Positions 27,407 through 37,706 of a DNA stretch of 64,000 nucleotides are shown here, in pieces. How positions within the stretch are numbered: position 1 is the stretch's first letter; every line of letters begins with the position of its first letter. The DNA comes from Sphingomonas leidyi (GTDB lineage Bacteria > Pseudomonadota > Alphaproteobacteria > Sphingomonadales > Sphingomonadaceae): contig NZ_JAASQV010000002.1 of assembly GCF_011761945.1 (NCBI RefSeq), forward strand, positions 682,001 to 746,000, in the 5' to 3' direction. A program made the position numbers and the translations under genes. The notes beneath the pieces are model-generated. The model did not search any database. It saw only the letters and a program-made list of their open reading frames with translations, and was not told where the DNA came from.

Positions 27407-27994
27407 ATGGACATCCGGGTTTCTGGGCATCAGGTCGAGACCGGCGACGCGCTCAAGGCGCAGGTCAACGAACGGCTCCAGGGGATTGCGGGCAAGTATT
27501 TCTCGCGCGCGATCTCGTCCCAGGCGACCTTCGGCAAGGGGCCGCACGACAACGGGTTCACCTGTGACATCGTGATGCACGTCACCCAGGGCCTTGTCCT
27601 CAAGGCGACGAACAAGGGCATGGAGGCCCATGGCGCGTTCGACGGCGCAGCCGACCGGATCGACAAGCAGCTGCGCCGCTACACCCGCCGGCTGAAGGAC
27701 CGCCAGAACGGCGTGGTCAATGCGTTCGCCGAGAACGGCGCCTATGACAACAATGCCGGCTACACCCTTTTCCAGGAGACGGTGGACGAGGACGAGCCGG
27801 TCGATGCGCCGCTGATCATCGCGGAGACTCGGGTCGACGTGCCCGACGCCACGGTTTCGGATGCGGTCATGATGCTCGATCTGCGGAACACCAATGCGCT
27901 GCTTTTCCGAAATAGCGCGACAGGTGCCCATAACATGGTCTATCGGCGCGGCGACGGGACCATCGGATGGGTGGAACCCAATCGCGCCGCCTGA
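27407..27994 (+). CDS. hpf: Ribosome hibernation-promoting factor, long form
   Basis: 195-residue long-form HPF/RaiA that dimerises 70S ribosomes into 100S particles in stationary phase. The N-terminal domain starts MDIRVSGHQVETGDAL (about residues 1-105) and the C-terminal dimer domain is DAVMMLDLRNTNALLFRNSA, the hallmark of the long form. GGAGGTGA lies 6 bases before the ATG. ptsN follows after 45 bp. Confidence 0.92.
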   Translation: MDIRVSGHQVETGDALKAQVNERLQGIAGKYFSRAISSQATFGKGPHDNGFTCDIVMHVTQGLVLKATNKGMEAHGAFDGAADRIDKQLRRYTRRLKDRQNGVVNAFAENGAYDNNAGYTLFQETVDEDEPVDAPLIIAETRVDVPDATVSDAVMMLDLRNTNALLFRNSATGAHNMVYRRGDGTIGWVEPNRAA

Positions 27995-28039
27995 GTATTA
28001 AAGGCAGGCCCCGGGGGGCGGACCTCAACTGGAATATCG

Positions 28040-28507
28040 ATGACGACCATCACTGAATTGCTCGTGCCGGAGGCAGTGCTCTCCGGCGTGAGTGTTGCCA
28101 GCAAGAAGGCGCTGTTCGCGGCGCTGGGTGCCACCGCAGCCGAGGCTTATGGTCTCGACGCGCGTGCCGTTTCCGAAACCCTTTCCGAGCGCGAGAAGCT
28201 GGGCTCGACCGGCTTCGGCGCCGGCATCGCCATTCCGCACGGCAAGCTGGACGCGATCCGCCGCGTCTGCGGCGTGTTCGTGCGGCTGGACAAGCCGGTC
28301 GATTTCGGCGCGGTGGACGAACTGCCCGTCGACCTCGTCTTCATGCTGCTCTCGCCGGTGGGCGCGGGTGCCGAGCATCTGAAGGCCCTGGCGTGCGTCT
28401 CGCGCTGTCTGCGCGACAAGGCGATCGCCGCCAAGCTGCGCGGCGCCGGATCGCGCGATGCACTCTATGCGCTGCTCGCGGGCGTGGAGGCGCGTGACGC
28501 AGCCTGA
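28040..28507 (+). CDS. ptsN: PTS IIA-Ntr protein (PtsN)
   Basis: 155-residue nitrogen-related PTS phosphocarrier, accepts phosphate on His67 in GIAIPHGKLDA. It regulates potassium uptake and other processes by phosphorylation state in studied bacteria. GSTGFGAGIAIPHG and VDLVFMLLSPVGAGAEHLKAL are the family blocks. It sits beside hpf as in many proteobacteria, but rpoN is not part of this cluster here. The 3' end overlaps the next gene by 14 bp. Confidence 0.93.
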   Translation: MTTITELLVPEAVLSGVSVASKKALFAALGATAAEAYGLDARAVSETLSEREKLGSTGFGAGIAIPHGKLDAIRRVCGVFVRLDKPVDFGAVDELPVDLVFMLLSPVGAGAEHLKALACVSRCLRDKAIAAKLRGAGSRDALYALLAGVEARDAA

Positions 28508-28958
28508 GGAGCCCGTCGGGGCGACGGCGCATTTCCGCGCACTCGAATCGCTCTATGCCGCGGCACCGATCAACCGGCTGTTCGAGTCCGTGCTCGAAAT
28601 CCCGGAAGGTGGCGTCGCGCGCATCCGCTTCACCATCGACGAGCGCTATTTCCATGCGGCCGGCGCGGCGCATGGCACGAGCTATTTCAAGATGCTCGAC
28701 GATGCCGCCTTCTATGCGGTGAACAGCCTGGTCACCGATCGCTTCGTGCTGACGACGCAGTTCAACCTGTTGTTCACCAAGCCGCTCGGCCCCGGGCCGG
28801 TGGTGGCGGAAGGGCGCTGGGTGAGCGGGCAGCGGCGCGTGTTCGTCGGCGAGGCCCGGCTGATCGACGCGACCGGCGAGGAAGCGGCGCGCGGCACCGG
28901 CACCTTCATGCGTTCGCGCATCCCGCTCGCCTCGCTTCCCGGATATCGCCAGGGCTGA
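28494..28958 (+). CDS. PaaI-type thioesterase
   Basis: 154-residue hot-dog-fold thioesterase of the PaaI/DUF4442 group. The helix and catalytic region read AAGAAHGTSYFKMLDDAAFYAVNS (given to show the HGT..K...D pattern in parts), then FVLTTQFNLLFTKPLGPG and GEARLIDATGEEAARGTGTFM strands. GTG at 28494 was chosen because upstream ATG sits deep in ptsN. It likely hydrolyses an acyl-CoA, substrate unknown. Its TGA overlaps the DUF1491 gene start (TGATG). Confidence 0.8.
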   Translation: MTQPEEPVGATAHFRALESLYAAAPINRLFESVLEIPEGGVARIRFTIDERYFHAAGAAHGTSYFKMLDDAAFYAVNSLVTDRFVLTTQFNLLFTKPLGPGPVVAEGRWVSGQRRVFVGEARLIDATGEEAARGTGTFMRSRIPLASLPGYRQG

Positions 28959-29296
28959 TGGCGCGGATCGCCACCGGCATGCTGGTCAATGCGCTGATCC
29001 GCCGTGCCGAAGGGGCCGGCGGCGGTGCGATGGTACTGGCCAGGGGCGATGCGACTGCCGGCGCGATACTGCTCCTGCTGGTCGAGCGGGGCGCCAATCC
29101 GCGCTTCGTCGAGCGTGGACTGGGCCCCGACGGAAACCCCGCGCTGATCGCCTCGGGCCCACACCAATTCGCCGACGAGGGCGAGGTTACGGCCTATTGG
29201 CGGCGCCGCCGCGCGCGCGATTCCGACCTCTGGGTAGTGGAACTGGACATCGCGGATGCGGAACGCTTCGCCGCTGAAACGATCGCGATGAATTGA
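28958..29296 (+). CDS. DUF1491 family protein
   Basis: 112-residue protein matching DUF1491, a small alphaproteobacterial family of unknown function. It has GAMVLARGDATAGAILLLLVERG and the C-terminal SDLWVVELDIADAERFAAET pattern. It overlaps the thioesterase stop by one base. A hairpin follows at 29300. I see no catalytic motif. Confidence 0.85.
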   Translation: MARIATGMLVNALIRRAEGAGGGAMVLARGDATAGAILLLLVERGANPRFVERGLGPDGNPALIASGPHQFADEGEVTAYWRRRRARDSDLWVVELDIADAERFAAETIAMN

Positions 29297-29299
29297 CAT

Positions 29300-29331
29300 G
29301 TAGGGCGCGGCCGGCGAAAGGCGGCCCCTAC
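29300..29331. terminator. Hairpin after DUF1491 gene
   Basis: GTAGGG (29300-29305) pairs with CCCTAC (29326-29331) around GC-rich inner sequence with an imperfect second stem. Only weak T-richness follows (TATCAATCG), so terminator function is likely but not certain. Confidence 0.45.
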
Positions 29332-29453
29332 TATCAATCGCGTTGTGCCTGCCGGGGTGTGAAGTCGGTCGGTTACGCAGTCGGGGGGGAAGCCCGGCGG
29401 TCCAATATAGAAAACGGGCCGGCCGCGCACCAACCGCACAGCAACGAAGCCTA

Positions 29454-30101
29454 ATGAAGTTCATCCATCGCGCCGCGGGTTTCGCGGCCGTGACTTTTTG
29501 CGCTGGCGCACTTGCGAATGCCGCCACGCTCGACATGACCGCGGACGCGCAAGATGCGCCGGTTCAACTGGTCAACGTCCAGAACCTCCAGCAGGTTCCC
29601 GCGCCGGCCCCGCAGGCCGCGCCGACTCCGATCCAGGAAAAGACCGAGATCGTCCAGCCGATCCCCAATGCGGATCCGGACGACGAAGATTTCAACTCGC
29701 TCACCGAAGCCGTGGCCGCGCAGGATGCGCCCGCGTCGCTCGACAGCGAGCTCAACTGCCTCGCCGTGAGCGTCTATTACGAGGCGAAGAGCGAGCCGCT
29801 CGCCGGCCAGCTCGCCGTGGCGGACGTGATCCTCAACCGCACCGAATCGGGTCGCTTCCCGCGCTCGGTCTGCGGCGTGGTGACCCAGCGCGGCCAGTTT
29901 TCCTTCGTCCGCGGCGGCAAGCTGCCCACCCCGCCGGCCAACGGCCAGTGGAAGAAGGCGCTCGCCGTGGCCCAGGTCGCGATGAAGGACCAGTGGGATT
30001 CGCCCGTGCCCGAAGCGCTCTATTTCCATGCCCGCTATGTGAAGCCGAGCTGGAAGCGTGCGCGCGTGGGCGCCGTCGGCAACCATGTCTTCTATCGTTG
30101 A
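29454..30101 (+). CDS. Cell-wall hydrolase, SleB-like
   Basis: 215-residue exported protein: signal peptide ending ALANAATL, a Pro/Gln-rich linker (VPAPAPQAAPTPIQ), then a C-terminal SleB-type peptidoglycan hydrolase domain with LNCLAVSVYYEAKSEPLAGQ, the GQLAVADVILNR region and RGQFSFVRGG. The catalytic Glu is in YYEAKSEP. In this group such proteins remodel peptidoglycan. The ATG at 29454 begins the signal peptide; the 157-bp gap before it carries the hairpin and presumably the promoter. Confidence 0.87.
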   Translation: MKFIHRAAGFAAVTFCAGALANAATLDMTADAQDAPVQLVNVQNLQQVPAPAPQAAPTPIQEKTEIVQPIPNADPDDEDFNSLTEAVAAQDAPASLDSELNCLAVSVYYEAKSEPLAGQLAVADVILNRTESGRFPRSVCGVVTQRGQFSFVRGGKLPTPPANGQWKKALAVAQVAMKDQWDSPVPEALYFHARYVKPSWKRARVGAVGNHVFYR

Positions 30102-30193
30102 TGGCGGATTGGCGGCGCCGGCCCGGTGCCGAAATCCAAGATAGGCGAGTCGCGGGCTTCCCTGCGTTCGCGTAATGTTCTAGACGGTCGGGG

Positions 30194-30691
30194 ATGACTT
30201 CCCCGGCCGTTTCGATTCCGGAAGACCCGCTGCCCGATGGGCCCTTGATCGCCGCCGATGTCGCGCGCGGCGTCACTCGGCTGCTGCTCCGCCACGATTG
30301 CGTCGCTCTCGCCGAGGTGCCGCTGGAGGGCGGCCGCCGCGCCGATCTGATGGCGATCGATTCGCGCGGCAACATCGTCATCGTCGAGATCAAGGTATCG
30401 CGTGCCGATCTGCTCGGCGACGGCAAATGGACCGATTATCTCGCGCATTGCGATCGCTTCTTCTGGGCGGTGCCCGAGGGGTTCGACCTCAGGCCCTTCG
30501 AGCAGGAGGGTTTCCTGCCCGCGCGCGCGGGGCTGATCGTCGCCGATCGCTACGATGCGGCGGTGATGCGCGAGGCGGCGACATTCCCCCTGCCCGCGCC
30601 GACACGGCGGAAATGCACGCTGGCCTTTGCCCGGCGCGCGGCGCGCCGGGTCATCCAGATCCTCGATCCCGACGCGGAAGCGGCGTTCTAG
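30194..30691 (+). CDS. mmcB: MmcB family DNA repair protein
   Basis: 165-residue PD-(D/E)XK-type nuclease-fold protein of the MmcB family (DUF4424/MmcB), which protects Caulobacter from crosslinking agents. The motif E..D.x(n)-EIK is in RRADLMAIDSRGNIVIVEIK, followed by CDRFFWAVPEGF and FARRAARRVIQ. No operon partner. It converges on the ankyrin gene with a 4-bp overlap of the 3' ends. Confidence 0.85.
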   Translation: MTSPAVSIPEDPLPDGPLIAADVARGVTRLLLRHDCVALAEVPLEGGRRADLMAIDSRGNIVIVEIKVSRADLLGDGKWTDYLAHCDRFFWAVPEGFDLRPFEQEGFLPARAGLIVADRYDAAVMREAATFPLPAPTRRKCTLAFARRAARRVIQILDPDAEAAF

Positions 30692-31302
30692 AGCTTCGGG
30701 CCGGCCGGAGCCGCGCTGCCCGACTTGCCGCCCTTGGGCGCTTCGGCGAGCAGCTTGGCGATCTGCGGATATCGGGTCTCGTCGCGGGCATAGTCGCGCG
30801 CCGACTTGCCGGTGACATTGTCGGTCCGGTCCGGATTGGCGCCGGCGGCGAGGAGCTGGCGGGCGACGTCGATGTCATGAACCTGGACGGCGCGGATCAA
30901 CGGCGTCTCGCCGCTGGTGTTGGCCGTGTTCACATTGGCGCCGTACTTGAGCAGAATCTGCACGCCGTCGCCCCAGCCACGCTCGGCGGCGATGATCAGC
31001 GGGGTATTGCCGCGATTGTCCTGCAGGTTCGGATTGATGTCGTCCTGTTGGAGCAGCACGCGCAGATAGGTGGAATCGCTGCGCCGCACCACGATGTGGA
31101 GCGCGCCCTCGCCGGTCGAACGATCCTTGGTGTTGACGATGCGGAGCGACTTGTTCTCCAGATACTTGTTCACCTTCGTGCCGTCCGTCTCGCGGATGGC
31201 ATTGAGGAAATTGTAGCTGTCGGAGAATTGCTGGGCCGATGCGGGCGCGGCGGCGAGCATCAGCAGGGCGGCGCCGGCGGCGCCCAATACGCGAACGTTC
31301 AT
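30688..31302 (-). CDS. Exported ankyrin-repeat protein
   Basis: 204-residue protein with a signal peptide (MNVRVLGAAGAALLMLAAAP ASAQQ in two parts) and ankyrin repeats, read as GALHIVVRRSDSTYLRVLLQ, GNTPLIIAAERGWGDGVQIL, GETPLIRAVQVHDIDVARQL and one degenerate repeat GKSARDYARDETRYPQIAKL. Ankyrin folds mediate protein contacts, so a periplasmic binding role is inferred. ATG at 31302 (MNVRV) is preferred to the one 6 codons upstream because it precedes the signal peptide directly. Confidence 0.85.
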   Translation of the reverse strand: MNVRVLGAAGAALLMLAAAPASAQQFSDSYNFLNAIRETDGTKVNKYLENKSLRIVNTKDRSTGEGALHIVVRRSDSTYLRVLLQQDDINPNLQDNRGNTPLIIAAERGWGDGVQILLKYGANVNTANTSGETPLIRAVQVHDIDVARQLLAAGANPDRTDNVTGKSARDYARDETRYPQIAKLLAEAPKGGKSGSAAPAGPKL

Positions 31303-31370
31303 GTCTTGCCCAAACCCCATAGCGGCAGTGCTTGCAAGCCCCGGACTATCAGATCATGGCTGACGATACC

Positions 31371-31952
31371 ATGAGCAGGATATTTCAGGCCCTTGCGCCT
31401 TTGCTACTGATCGTCTCGGGCTGCAGCGCCGCCCCGGGCGAACCGCCGCTCGCCGGCGCCCGCATCGGCGGCCCCTTCACGCTGACCGATCCGGACGGCA
31501 AGCCGGTGCGCGACAGCGATTTCGCCGGCAAATATCGCATCGTCTATTTCGGCTATACCTGGTGCCCGGACATCTGCCCGAACGACATGCTCAAGATCGG
31601 CCAGGCGATGAAGACGCTCGACAAGCAGGCGCCGGCCAAGGCCAAGGCGATCGTGCCGATCTTCATCACCGTCGATCCCGAGCGCGACACGCCCAAGGTG
31701 GTCGGCGCGTTCGTGCGCAACTTCGACGATCGCATCGTCGGCCTCACCGGCAGCCCGGCGGCGATCGCGGCGGTGGAGAAGCAATATGCGGTCTATGCGA
31801 AGAAGGAACCGGCCGGCCCGAACGGCGCCTATCTGGTAGGGCACAGCCAGATTGCCTATCTGATGGACAAGGACGGCAAGCCGATCACGTCGCTGCCGAT
31901 CGAGAAGGATGCTGCGGCCGTGGTGGAGCAGCTCGACCATTGGGTGAGATGA
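31371..31952 (+). CDS. SCO1/SenC copper chaperone-like lipoprotein
   Basis: 193-residue thioredoxin-fold protein of the SCO1/SenC/PrrC family, used in copper delivery to cytochrome c oxidase. Lipobox LLIVSGCSAAP gives a membrane anchor. The CxxxC copper site is in YTWCPDICPNDM and the third ligand His in VGHSQIAYLMD. ATG at 31371 (MSRIFQALAPLL) was preferred to the ATG at 31356, whose N-terminus carries acidic residues unlike a lipoprotein signal. Overlaps the next gene by 4 bp. Confidence 0.9.
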   Translation: MSRIFQALAPLLLIVSGCSAAPGEPPLAGARIGGPFTLTDPDGKPVRDSDFAGKYRIVYFGYTWCPDICPNDMLKIGQAMKTLDKQAPAKAKAIVPIFITVDPERDTPKVVGAFVRNFDDRIVGLTGSPAAIAAVEKQYAVYAKKEPAGPNGAYLVGHSQIAYLMDKDGKPITSLPIEKDAAAVVEQLDHWVR

Positions 31953-32383
31953 CCGGGAAATTCTGGGAAGACCTGCCGCTGGAAAAGCTCGACCGGGCGC
32001 AATGGGAAGCCCTTTGCGACGGCTGCGGCAAATGCTGCATCCACAAGCTCGAGGACGAGGAGACCGGCGAGCTGATGGCGACCAATGTCGCCTGCCGCCT
32101 GCTCGACCGGCGGATGGGGCGCTGCTCCGACTATAAGCACCGCCATGCCTATGTCCCCGAATGCGTGCGGCTGACCGCGCGCAACGTCCGCGACATCGAA
32201 TGGCTGCCCTCCACCTGCGCCTATCGCCTGCGCGGCGAAGGCAAGCCCCTGCCCGATTGGCATTATCTGGTGAGCGGCGATCCCGAATCGGTCCATGCGG
32301 CCGGCCAGTCGACGCGCGGCTGGACGGTGAGCGAGGACGACGTCGTCGATTTCGAGCACCATCTGGTGGACCGCGAGCTTTGA
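31949..32383 (+). CDS. YcgN-family cysteine-cluster protein
   Basis: 144-residue cytoplasmic protein of the YcgN/UPF0260 family with a predicted zinc/iron-binding cysteine cluster. Cysteines in CDGCGKCC near residue 27 and ACRLLDRRMGRCSDY, then C in PECVRL and TCAYRL, are invariant. Function unknown. It overlaps the sco1-like gene start by 4 bp and its stop overlaps the next TTG start (TTGA). Confidence 0.9.
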   Translation: MTGKFWEDLPLEKLDRAQWEALCDGCGKCCIHKLEDEETGELMATNVACRLLDRRMGRCSDYKHRHAYVPECVRLTARNVRDIEWLPSTCAYRLRGEGKPLPDWHYLVSGDPESVHAAGQSTRGWTVSEDDVVDFEHHLVDREL

Positions 32384-33054
32384 GCGAACCGGAGATCGAG
32401 GTGGTCCGTCACGCCCGGGCGCGGCGGATGCGGCTCTCGGTCGATCCGCGGTCCGGCCGCGTGAAGCTGACGCTGCCGCCGCGCGCCTCGCTCAAGAAGG
32501 GCATGGACTGGGCGCGCGAGCAGCAGGGCTGGATCGCGGCGCAGCAGGCGAAGATGCCCGAGGCGCGGCCGTTCGCGCCGGGCGCGCGAATCCCGATCGG
32601 CGATGCCGAGGTGGAGATCGTCTGGCCGGCGACCGGCGCCGGGCGCACGCCGCGGCTGGCCGGCGACCGGCTGTTCTGCGGCGGCCCGCGCGAGGGGCTG
32701 GAGCGGCGCATCGAGCGCTGGCTCCGCCTGGCGGCACTCGACCTGTTGAGCGAGGAGACCGCGGAATATGCCGAGCGCGCGGGCGTTACGGTCACCAAGG
32801 TCTCGATCGGCGATCCGCGCGGGCGCTGGGGGAGCTGCGCTTCCTCGGGCCAGATCCGTTACAGCTGGCGGCTGCTGCTGGCGCCGAGCCATGTGCGGCG
32901 ATCGACCGTGGCGCATGAAGTGGCGCACCGGATCCACATGAATCATTCGCCGGCGTTCCACCGCGTGGTGGCGGAGCTGTACGAAGGCGATCCGGAGCGG
33001 GCACGGGCCTGGCTCAAGCGCAACGGCGCGGCGCTGCACTGGTACGGCCGGTAA
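32380..33054 (+). CDS. YgjP/SprT-like M48-type metallopeptidase
   Basis: 224-residue DUF45 (WLM/YgjP) metallopeptidase. The zinc motif HEVAHRIHMNHSPAFH (HExxH...H) is at about residues 176-191, preceded by GRWGSCASSGQIRYSWRLLL. The N-terminal beta domain RMRLSVDPRSGRVKLTLPP fits the family. Start TTG at 32380 overlaps the previous stop. Substrate unknown. Confidence 0.9.
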   Translation: MSEPEIEVVRHARARRMRLSVDPRSGRVKLTLPPRASLKKGMDWAREQQGWIAAQQAKMPEARPFAPGARIPIGDAEVEIVWPATGAGRTPRLAGDRLFCGGPREGLERRIERWLRLAALDLLSEETAEYAERAGVTVTKVSIGDPRGRWGSCASSGQIRYSWRLLLAPSHVRRSTVAHEVAHRIHMNHSPAFHRVVAELYEGDPERARAWLKRNGAALHWYGR

Positions 33055-33076
33055 GGCTTCCCCCTCCCCAGGGCGC

Positions 33077-35212
33077 TTATTGCGGCTCCCCGCGCGGCGC
33101 GTCGCCCCGTGGCGGCGAGGCCGGCTGGCGAGGTACGTCGCGCGGCGTATCGCGCTGGTCGCGCTGGGCCGGGGCGGGGGCCTTGCGGCCGGTCATCCGG
33201 TCGATCCAGTCCTGGTCGAGCTGCTCGTCCTGGCCGTGCGGGGGCTGGACCTGCTCGGTGCCGTCCCCGCGCGGCTGCTGATCCTCGGGCAGCGGGTTGC
33301 CGTCCGGGTCGACGAACAGGCCGTTGTCCGGCTCGGCATAGGCCGCATTCTCTTCGTCGAGCTGGTACTCCGGCAACGTCACCTGGGTGTCGAACTGCTC
33401 GACCGGGCGCTTGGCGACTGCCTTGACCATGAAGTCGTGAAAGGCGCGGGCCGGCGCGGTGCCGCCCTGCAGGCCGGGGACCACCTTGGCGTCGTCGCGG
33501 CCCATCCACACGCCGGTGGTGAGGCCCGAGGAGAAGCCGACGAACCAGCCGTCCTTGTTCGACGTGGTCGTGCCGGTCTTGCCTGCCACCGGGCGGCCGA
33601 TCTGCGCGGCGCGGCCGGTGCCGGTGGCGACCGCGGTCTGCATCAGGTCGGTCATCTGCGCGGCGACATAGGGCGCGACCAGGACATGGCTGGTATCCAC
33701 CTCATGCTGGTAGATCACCGCGCCGTTCGCGGTCACTCGGGTGATGCCATAGGGTGTCACCGCCACGCCCTTGTTCGCCACCGAGGCGAAGGCGCGGGTC
33801 ATGTCGATCAGGCGGACGTCGGAAGTGCCGAGCACCATCGCCGGATGGGTATCCACGGGTGTGGTGATGCCGAAGCGGCGCGCCATGTTGGCGATCGCGC
33901 CGAAGCCCACTTCCTGGCCGAGCTTCGCCGCGATCGTGTTGACCGAATAGGCGAAGGCAGTGCGGATGTTCATCTCGCCGCGGAATGCGCCCGAGCTGTT
34001 GCGCGGGCTCCAGCCGTTGATCGTCACCGGCTCGTCGACCACCATGTCGTCGGGCTTGTGGCCGGCCTCCAGCGCGGTGAGATAGACGAAGAGCTTGAAC
34101 GCGGAGCCCGGCTGCCGGGTCGCCTGGGTCGCGCGATTGTAGATGGACGCGACATAGTCCTTGCCGCCCACCATCGCGCGCACCGCGCCGTCGCGATCGA
34201 GGCTGACCAGCGCGCCCTGCGCATTCTTGGGCGCGTTGGCACGGACCGCGTCGTCGGCGGCGCGTTGCATCGAGAGGTCGAGCGTGGTCCAGACCTCCAG
34301 CGGCGCCTCGGTCTCGTCGATCAGCACTTCCAGCTGGGGTAGCGCCCAGTCGGTGAAGTAGCGCACGCTGTTCTGCTGGGGCTCGGGGGCGAGCGCCACG
34401 GTGCGCGGATCGGTGGCCTTGGCCTGGCTCTGCGTGATCTTGCCGGTCTCGGCCATCAGGTCGAGCACGACGCTGGCGCGGCCGATCGCCGCCTCGGCAT
34501 CGGCGGTGGGCGAATAATGCGAAGGCGCCTTGACCAGGCCGGCGATCACCGCCGCTTCGGCCAGGCTGAGATTGGTGGCGGGGTGGCCGAAGAATTTCCG
34601 GCTCGCTGCGTCGATGCCATAGGCGCCGCCGCCGAAATAGACCTTGTTGAGATAGAGTTCGAGGATCTCGTCCTTCGTGAACTTCCGTTCCATCGCCAGC
34701 GCGATCACGCCTTCGCGCACCTTGCGGCCGAGATCGTACTTGTTCGACAGGAAGATGGTGCGCGCCACCTGCTGGGTGATCGTCGAGCCGCCCTGGAGGC
34801 GCCGGCCCTCGTCGTGCAGCTGCTTGGCGCGCCAGAAGATGCGCGCGACGCCGACGGGATCGACGCCCCAATGCGATTCGAAGCGGCGATCCTCGGTGGC
34901 GATGATCGCATCCTTCATCACCTGCGGGATCTTGTCGGACTTGATCCATTCGCCATAGCTCGGCCCGAGCGACACCAGCACGGTGCCGTCAGCCGCATGG
35001 ACGCGAATCATCTGGCCGTTGGGCGAGGATTTGAGTTCGTCGAAGCTCGGCAGCGTCGACTTGGTCGAATAGACTGCGATCAGCAGCGCGATGAAGCCGA
35101 GCAGCGCCAGGCTGCCCCCGCTCACCAGCATCCAGAAAGCGATTCGCTTCCAAAAGGAGAGGTCACGCCATTTGGGCGTGCGGATCACGGTGGGCAAATT
35201 CTTCGATGGCAT
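33077..35212 (-). CDS. Class A penicillin-binding protein 1A
   Basis: 711-residue bifunctional peptidoglycan glycosyltransferase/transpeptidase. A single N-terminal helix (FWMLVSGGSLALLGFIALLI) anchors it. Glycosyltransferase motifs: TEDRRFESHWGVD, GGSTITQQVART, KVREGVIALAMERK, KDEILELYLNKVYFG. Transpeptidase motifs: SxxK in RQPGSAFKLF near residue 368, SxN in YSVNTIAAK near 421, KTG in VAGKTGTTTSNKDGW near 545. The C-terminal about 90 residues are Pro/Arg/Gln-rich. msrB lies upstream on the same strand. Confidence 0.95.
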   Translation of the reverse strand: MPSKNLPTVIRTPKWRDLSFWKRIAFWMLVSGGSLALLGFIALLIAVYSTKSTLPSFDELKSSPNGQMIRVHAADGTVLVSLGPSYGEWIKSDKIPQVMKDAIIATEDRRFESHWGVDPVGVARIFWRAKQLHDEGRRLQGGSTITQQVARTIFLSNKYDLGRKVREGVIALAMERKFTKDEILELYLNKVYFGGGAYGIDAASRKFFGHPATNLSLAEAAVIAGLVKAPSHYSPTADAEAAIGRASVVLDLMAETGKITQSQAKATDPRTVALAPEPQQNSVRYFTDWALPQLEVLIDETEAPLEVWTTLDLSMQRAADDAVRANAPKNAQGALVSLDRDGAVRAMVGGKDYVASIYNRATQATRQPGSAFKLFVYLTALEAGHKPDDMVVDEPVTINGWSPRNSSGAFRGEMNIRTAFAYSVNTIAAKLGQEVGFGAIANMARRFGITTPVDTHPAMVLGTSDVRLIDMTRAFASVANKGVAVTPYGITRVTANGAVIYQHEVDTSHVLVAPYVAAQMTDLMQTAVATGTGRAAQIGRPVAGKTGTTTSNKDGWFVGFSSGLTTGVWMGRDDAKVVPGLQGGTAPARAFHDFMVKAVAKRPVEQFDTQVTLPEYQLDEENAAYAEPDNGLFVDPDGNPLPEDQQPRGDGTEQVQPPHGQDEQLDQDWIDRMTGRKAPAPAQRDQRDTPRDVPRQPASPPRGDAPRGEPQ

Positions 35213-35254
35213 CGGGGGAGTGCGATTAAGCCCTATTCGGCCCGCTCACAAGGA

Positions 35255-35689
35255 TCAGGCGCCGCTCGGTTCGCTGGTAGCGACATTCTGGTTGCCGCCA
35301 CGTGAACGGAAATCGAGGCCGACCGAGTTTATGCAGTAGCGCAGGCCCGTCGGCGGCGGCCCGTCGGGGAAGACATGGCCCTGATGCCCGTCGCAGCGCG
35401 CGCAGCGCAGCTCGACGCGGCGCATGCCGTGGCTGGTGTCGGCATGTTCGGTGACATTCTCCGAATCGATCGGCCGGGTGAAGCTGGGCCAGCCCGAGCC
35501 CGAATCGAACTTGTCGGCGCTGTCGAACAGTTCGAGCTTGCAGCCGGCGCACAGATAGAGGCCATCGGCCTTGTTGTCGGTGTAGTGGCCGGAAAAGGCC
35601 CGCTCGGTGCCCGCCTCGCGCAGCACGTGAAACTGTTCCGGAGTGAGGCGTTTGCGCCACTCGGACTCGGAGAGGTTCAGATGCTCCAT
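35255..35689 (-). CDS. msrB: Peptide-methionine (R)-S-oxide reductase MsrB
   Basis: 144-residue MsrB. Catalytic Cys in [13 protein letters not shown], and zinc cysteines in CAGCK and [27 protein letters not shown] is the methionine-binding block. ATG at 35689 chosen from family alignment rather than the ATG 4 codons upstream. A second MsrA-type enzyme is at 59928, so both stereo-repair enzymes occur in the window but far apart. Confidence 0.95.
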   Translation of the reverse strand: MEHLNLSESEWRKRLTPEQFHVLREAGTERAFSGHYTDNKADGLYLCAGCKLELFDSADKFDSGSGWPSFTRPIDSENVTEHADTSHGMRRVELRCARCDGHQGHVFPDGPPPTGLRYCINSVGLDFRSRGGNQNVATSEPSGA

Positions 35690-35723
35690 GGCGCAAAGCA
35701 TGTGTCCGGCGCCGGGGGCCGCG

Positions 35724-36224
35724 TCAATCCGGGTTGGCGCGGAAGCGGGCCAAACCGGCCCTGGCCCTGAGCTGGCGCTTCAACGTCTCCGCGGGCGGCG
35801 CCCACAGAAAGCCGAAGCTGACCGCGCCATGCTTGGATTCGACCGCATGGTGCAGCCGGTGCGCCTGGACGATTCGCTTCATGTAGCGGGATCGCGGGAC
35901 GTAGCGATGACGGACGCGCTGATGGACGATCACGTCGTGGAAGCCGAAATAGATCGCGCCATAGCCGGCTATCCCGGCCCCGATCCAGGCAAGGCCCGGC
36001 CACCAGCCCGCGTGCACCCCGCCGTACAGTAGCAGGATCGAGGGCATGGCGAAGATCACGGCATAGAGGTCGTTCCATTCGAACCGGCCCTTGCGGGGCC
36101 GGTGGTGGCTGGCGTGGAGGAACCAGCCCGGCCCGTGCATCACCCAGCGGTGCATCGTCCAGGCAAAGCCCTCCATCGCGGCGATGGTGGCGAGGAACAG
36201 GACAAGGCCGAGCCAGGGGGACAT
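35724..36224 (-). CDS. crtZ: Beta-carotene hydroxylase, CrtZ-type fatty-acid hydroxylase superfamily
   Basis: 166-residue membrane di-iron hydroxylase. His clusters [38 protein letters not shown] and [12 protein letters not shown] reproduce the CrtZ histidine pattern; about four membrane helices. Zeaxanthin-type hydroxylation fits a yellow sphingomonad (nostoxanthin producers), but no other crt gene is nearby. Start MSPWLGLV at 36224. Confidence 0.88.
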   Translation of the reverse strand: MSPWLGLVLFLATIAAMEGFAWTMHRWVMHGPGWFLHASHHRPRKGRFEWNDLYAVIFAMPSILLLYGGVHAGWWPGLAWIGAGIAGYGAIYFGFHDVIVHQRVRHRYVPRSRYMKRIVQAHRLHHAVESKHGAVSFGFLWAPPAETLKRQLRARAGLARFRANPD

Positions 36225-36460
36225 GGCGGGTAGATAGGCGTTCCCGGCCGATACGTCAGCCGGAAGACGCGAGTCGCCCGGCCAGCTCCCTATCCTGTCG
36301 TCCCGGAACATGTCCGGGGTGGCCATGGGCGGGGCTTCATCGCCATATTGCAATTACGTCGCAATCGCGTTTACTCCGAAAAGATTTGGATTCGCGCGCG
36401 CGCCGTGCTTAAGGCTCGCGCAAACCCCTTCCCGCCACAAATGACGAGGGCGCGCTCCCC

Positions 36461-37663
<1,203 letters not shown>

Positions 37664-37675
37664 CGCCGATCGGCA

Positions 37676-37699
37676 AGCGGGCCGCGGATGCGGCCCGCT
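37676..37699. terminator. Hairpin terminator between sucC and the convergent gene
   Basis: AGCGGGCCGC (37676-37685) pairs perfectly with GCGGCCCGCT (37690-37699) around a 4-base loop, in the 43-bp gap between two convergent genes. No T-tract, so it may act with Rho or simply as a barrier. Confidence 0.6.
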
Positions 37700-37706
37700 C
37701 GTCGGT

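Noticed and set aside
35618..35635. CACGTGAAAC sequence in msrB resembling half a parS
   Set aside because: Only one half-site matches; the left half has several mismatches.
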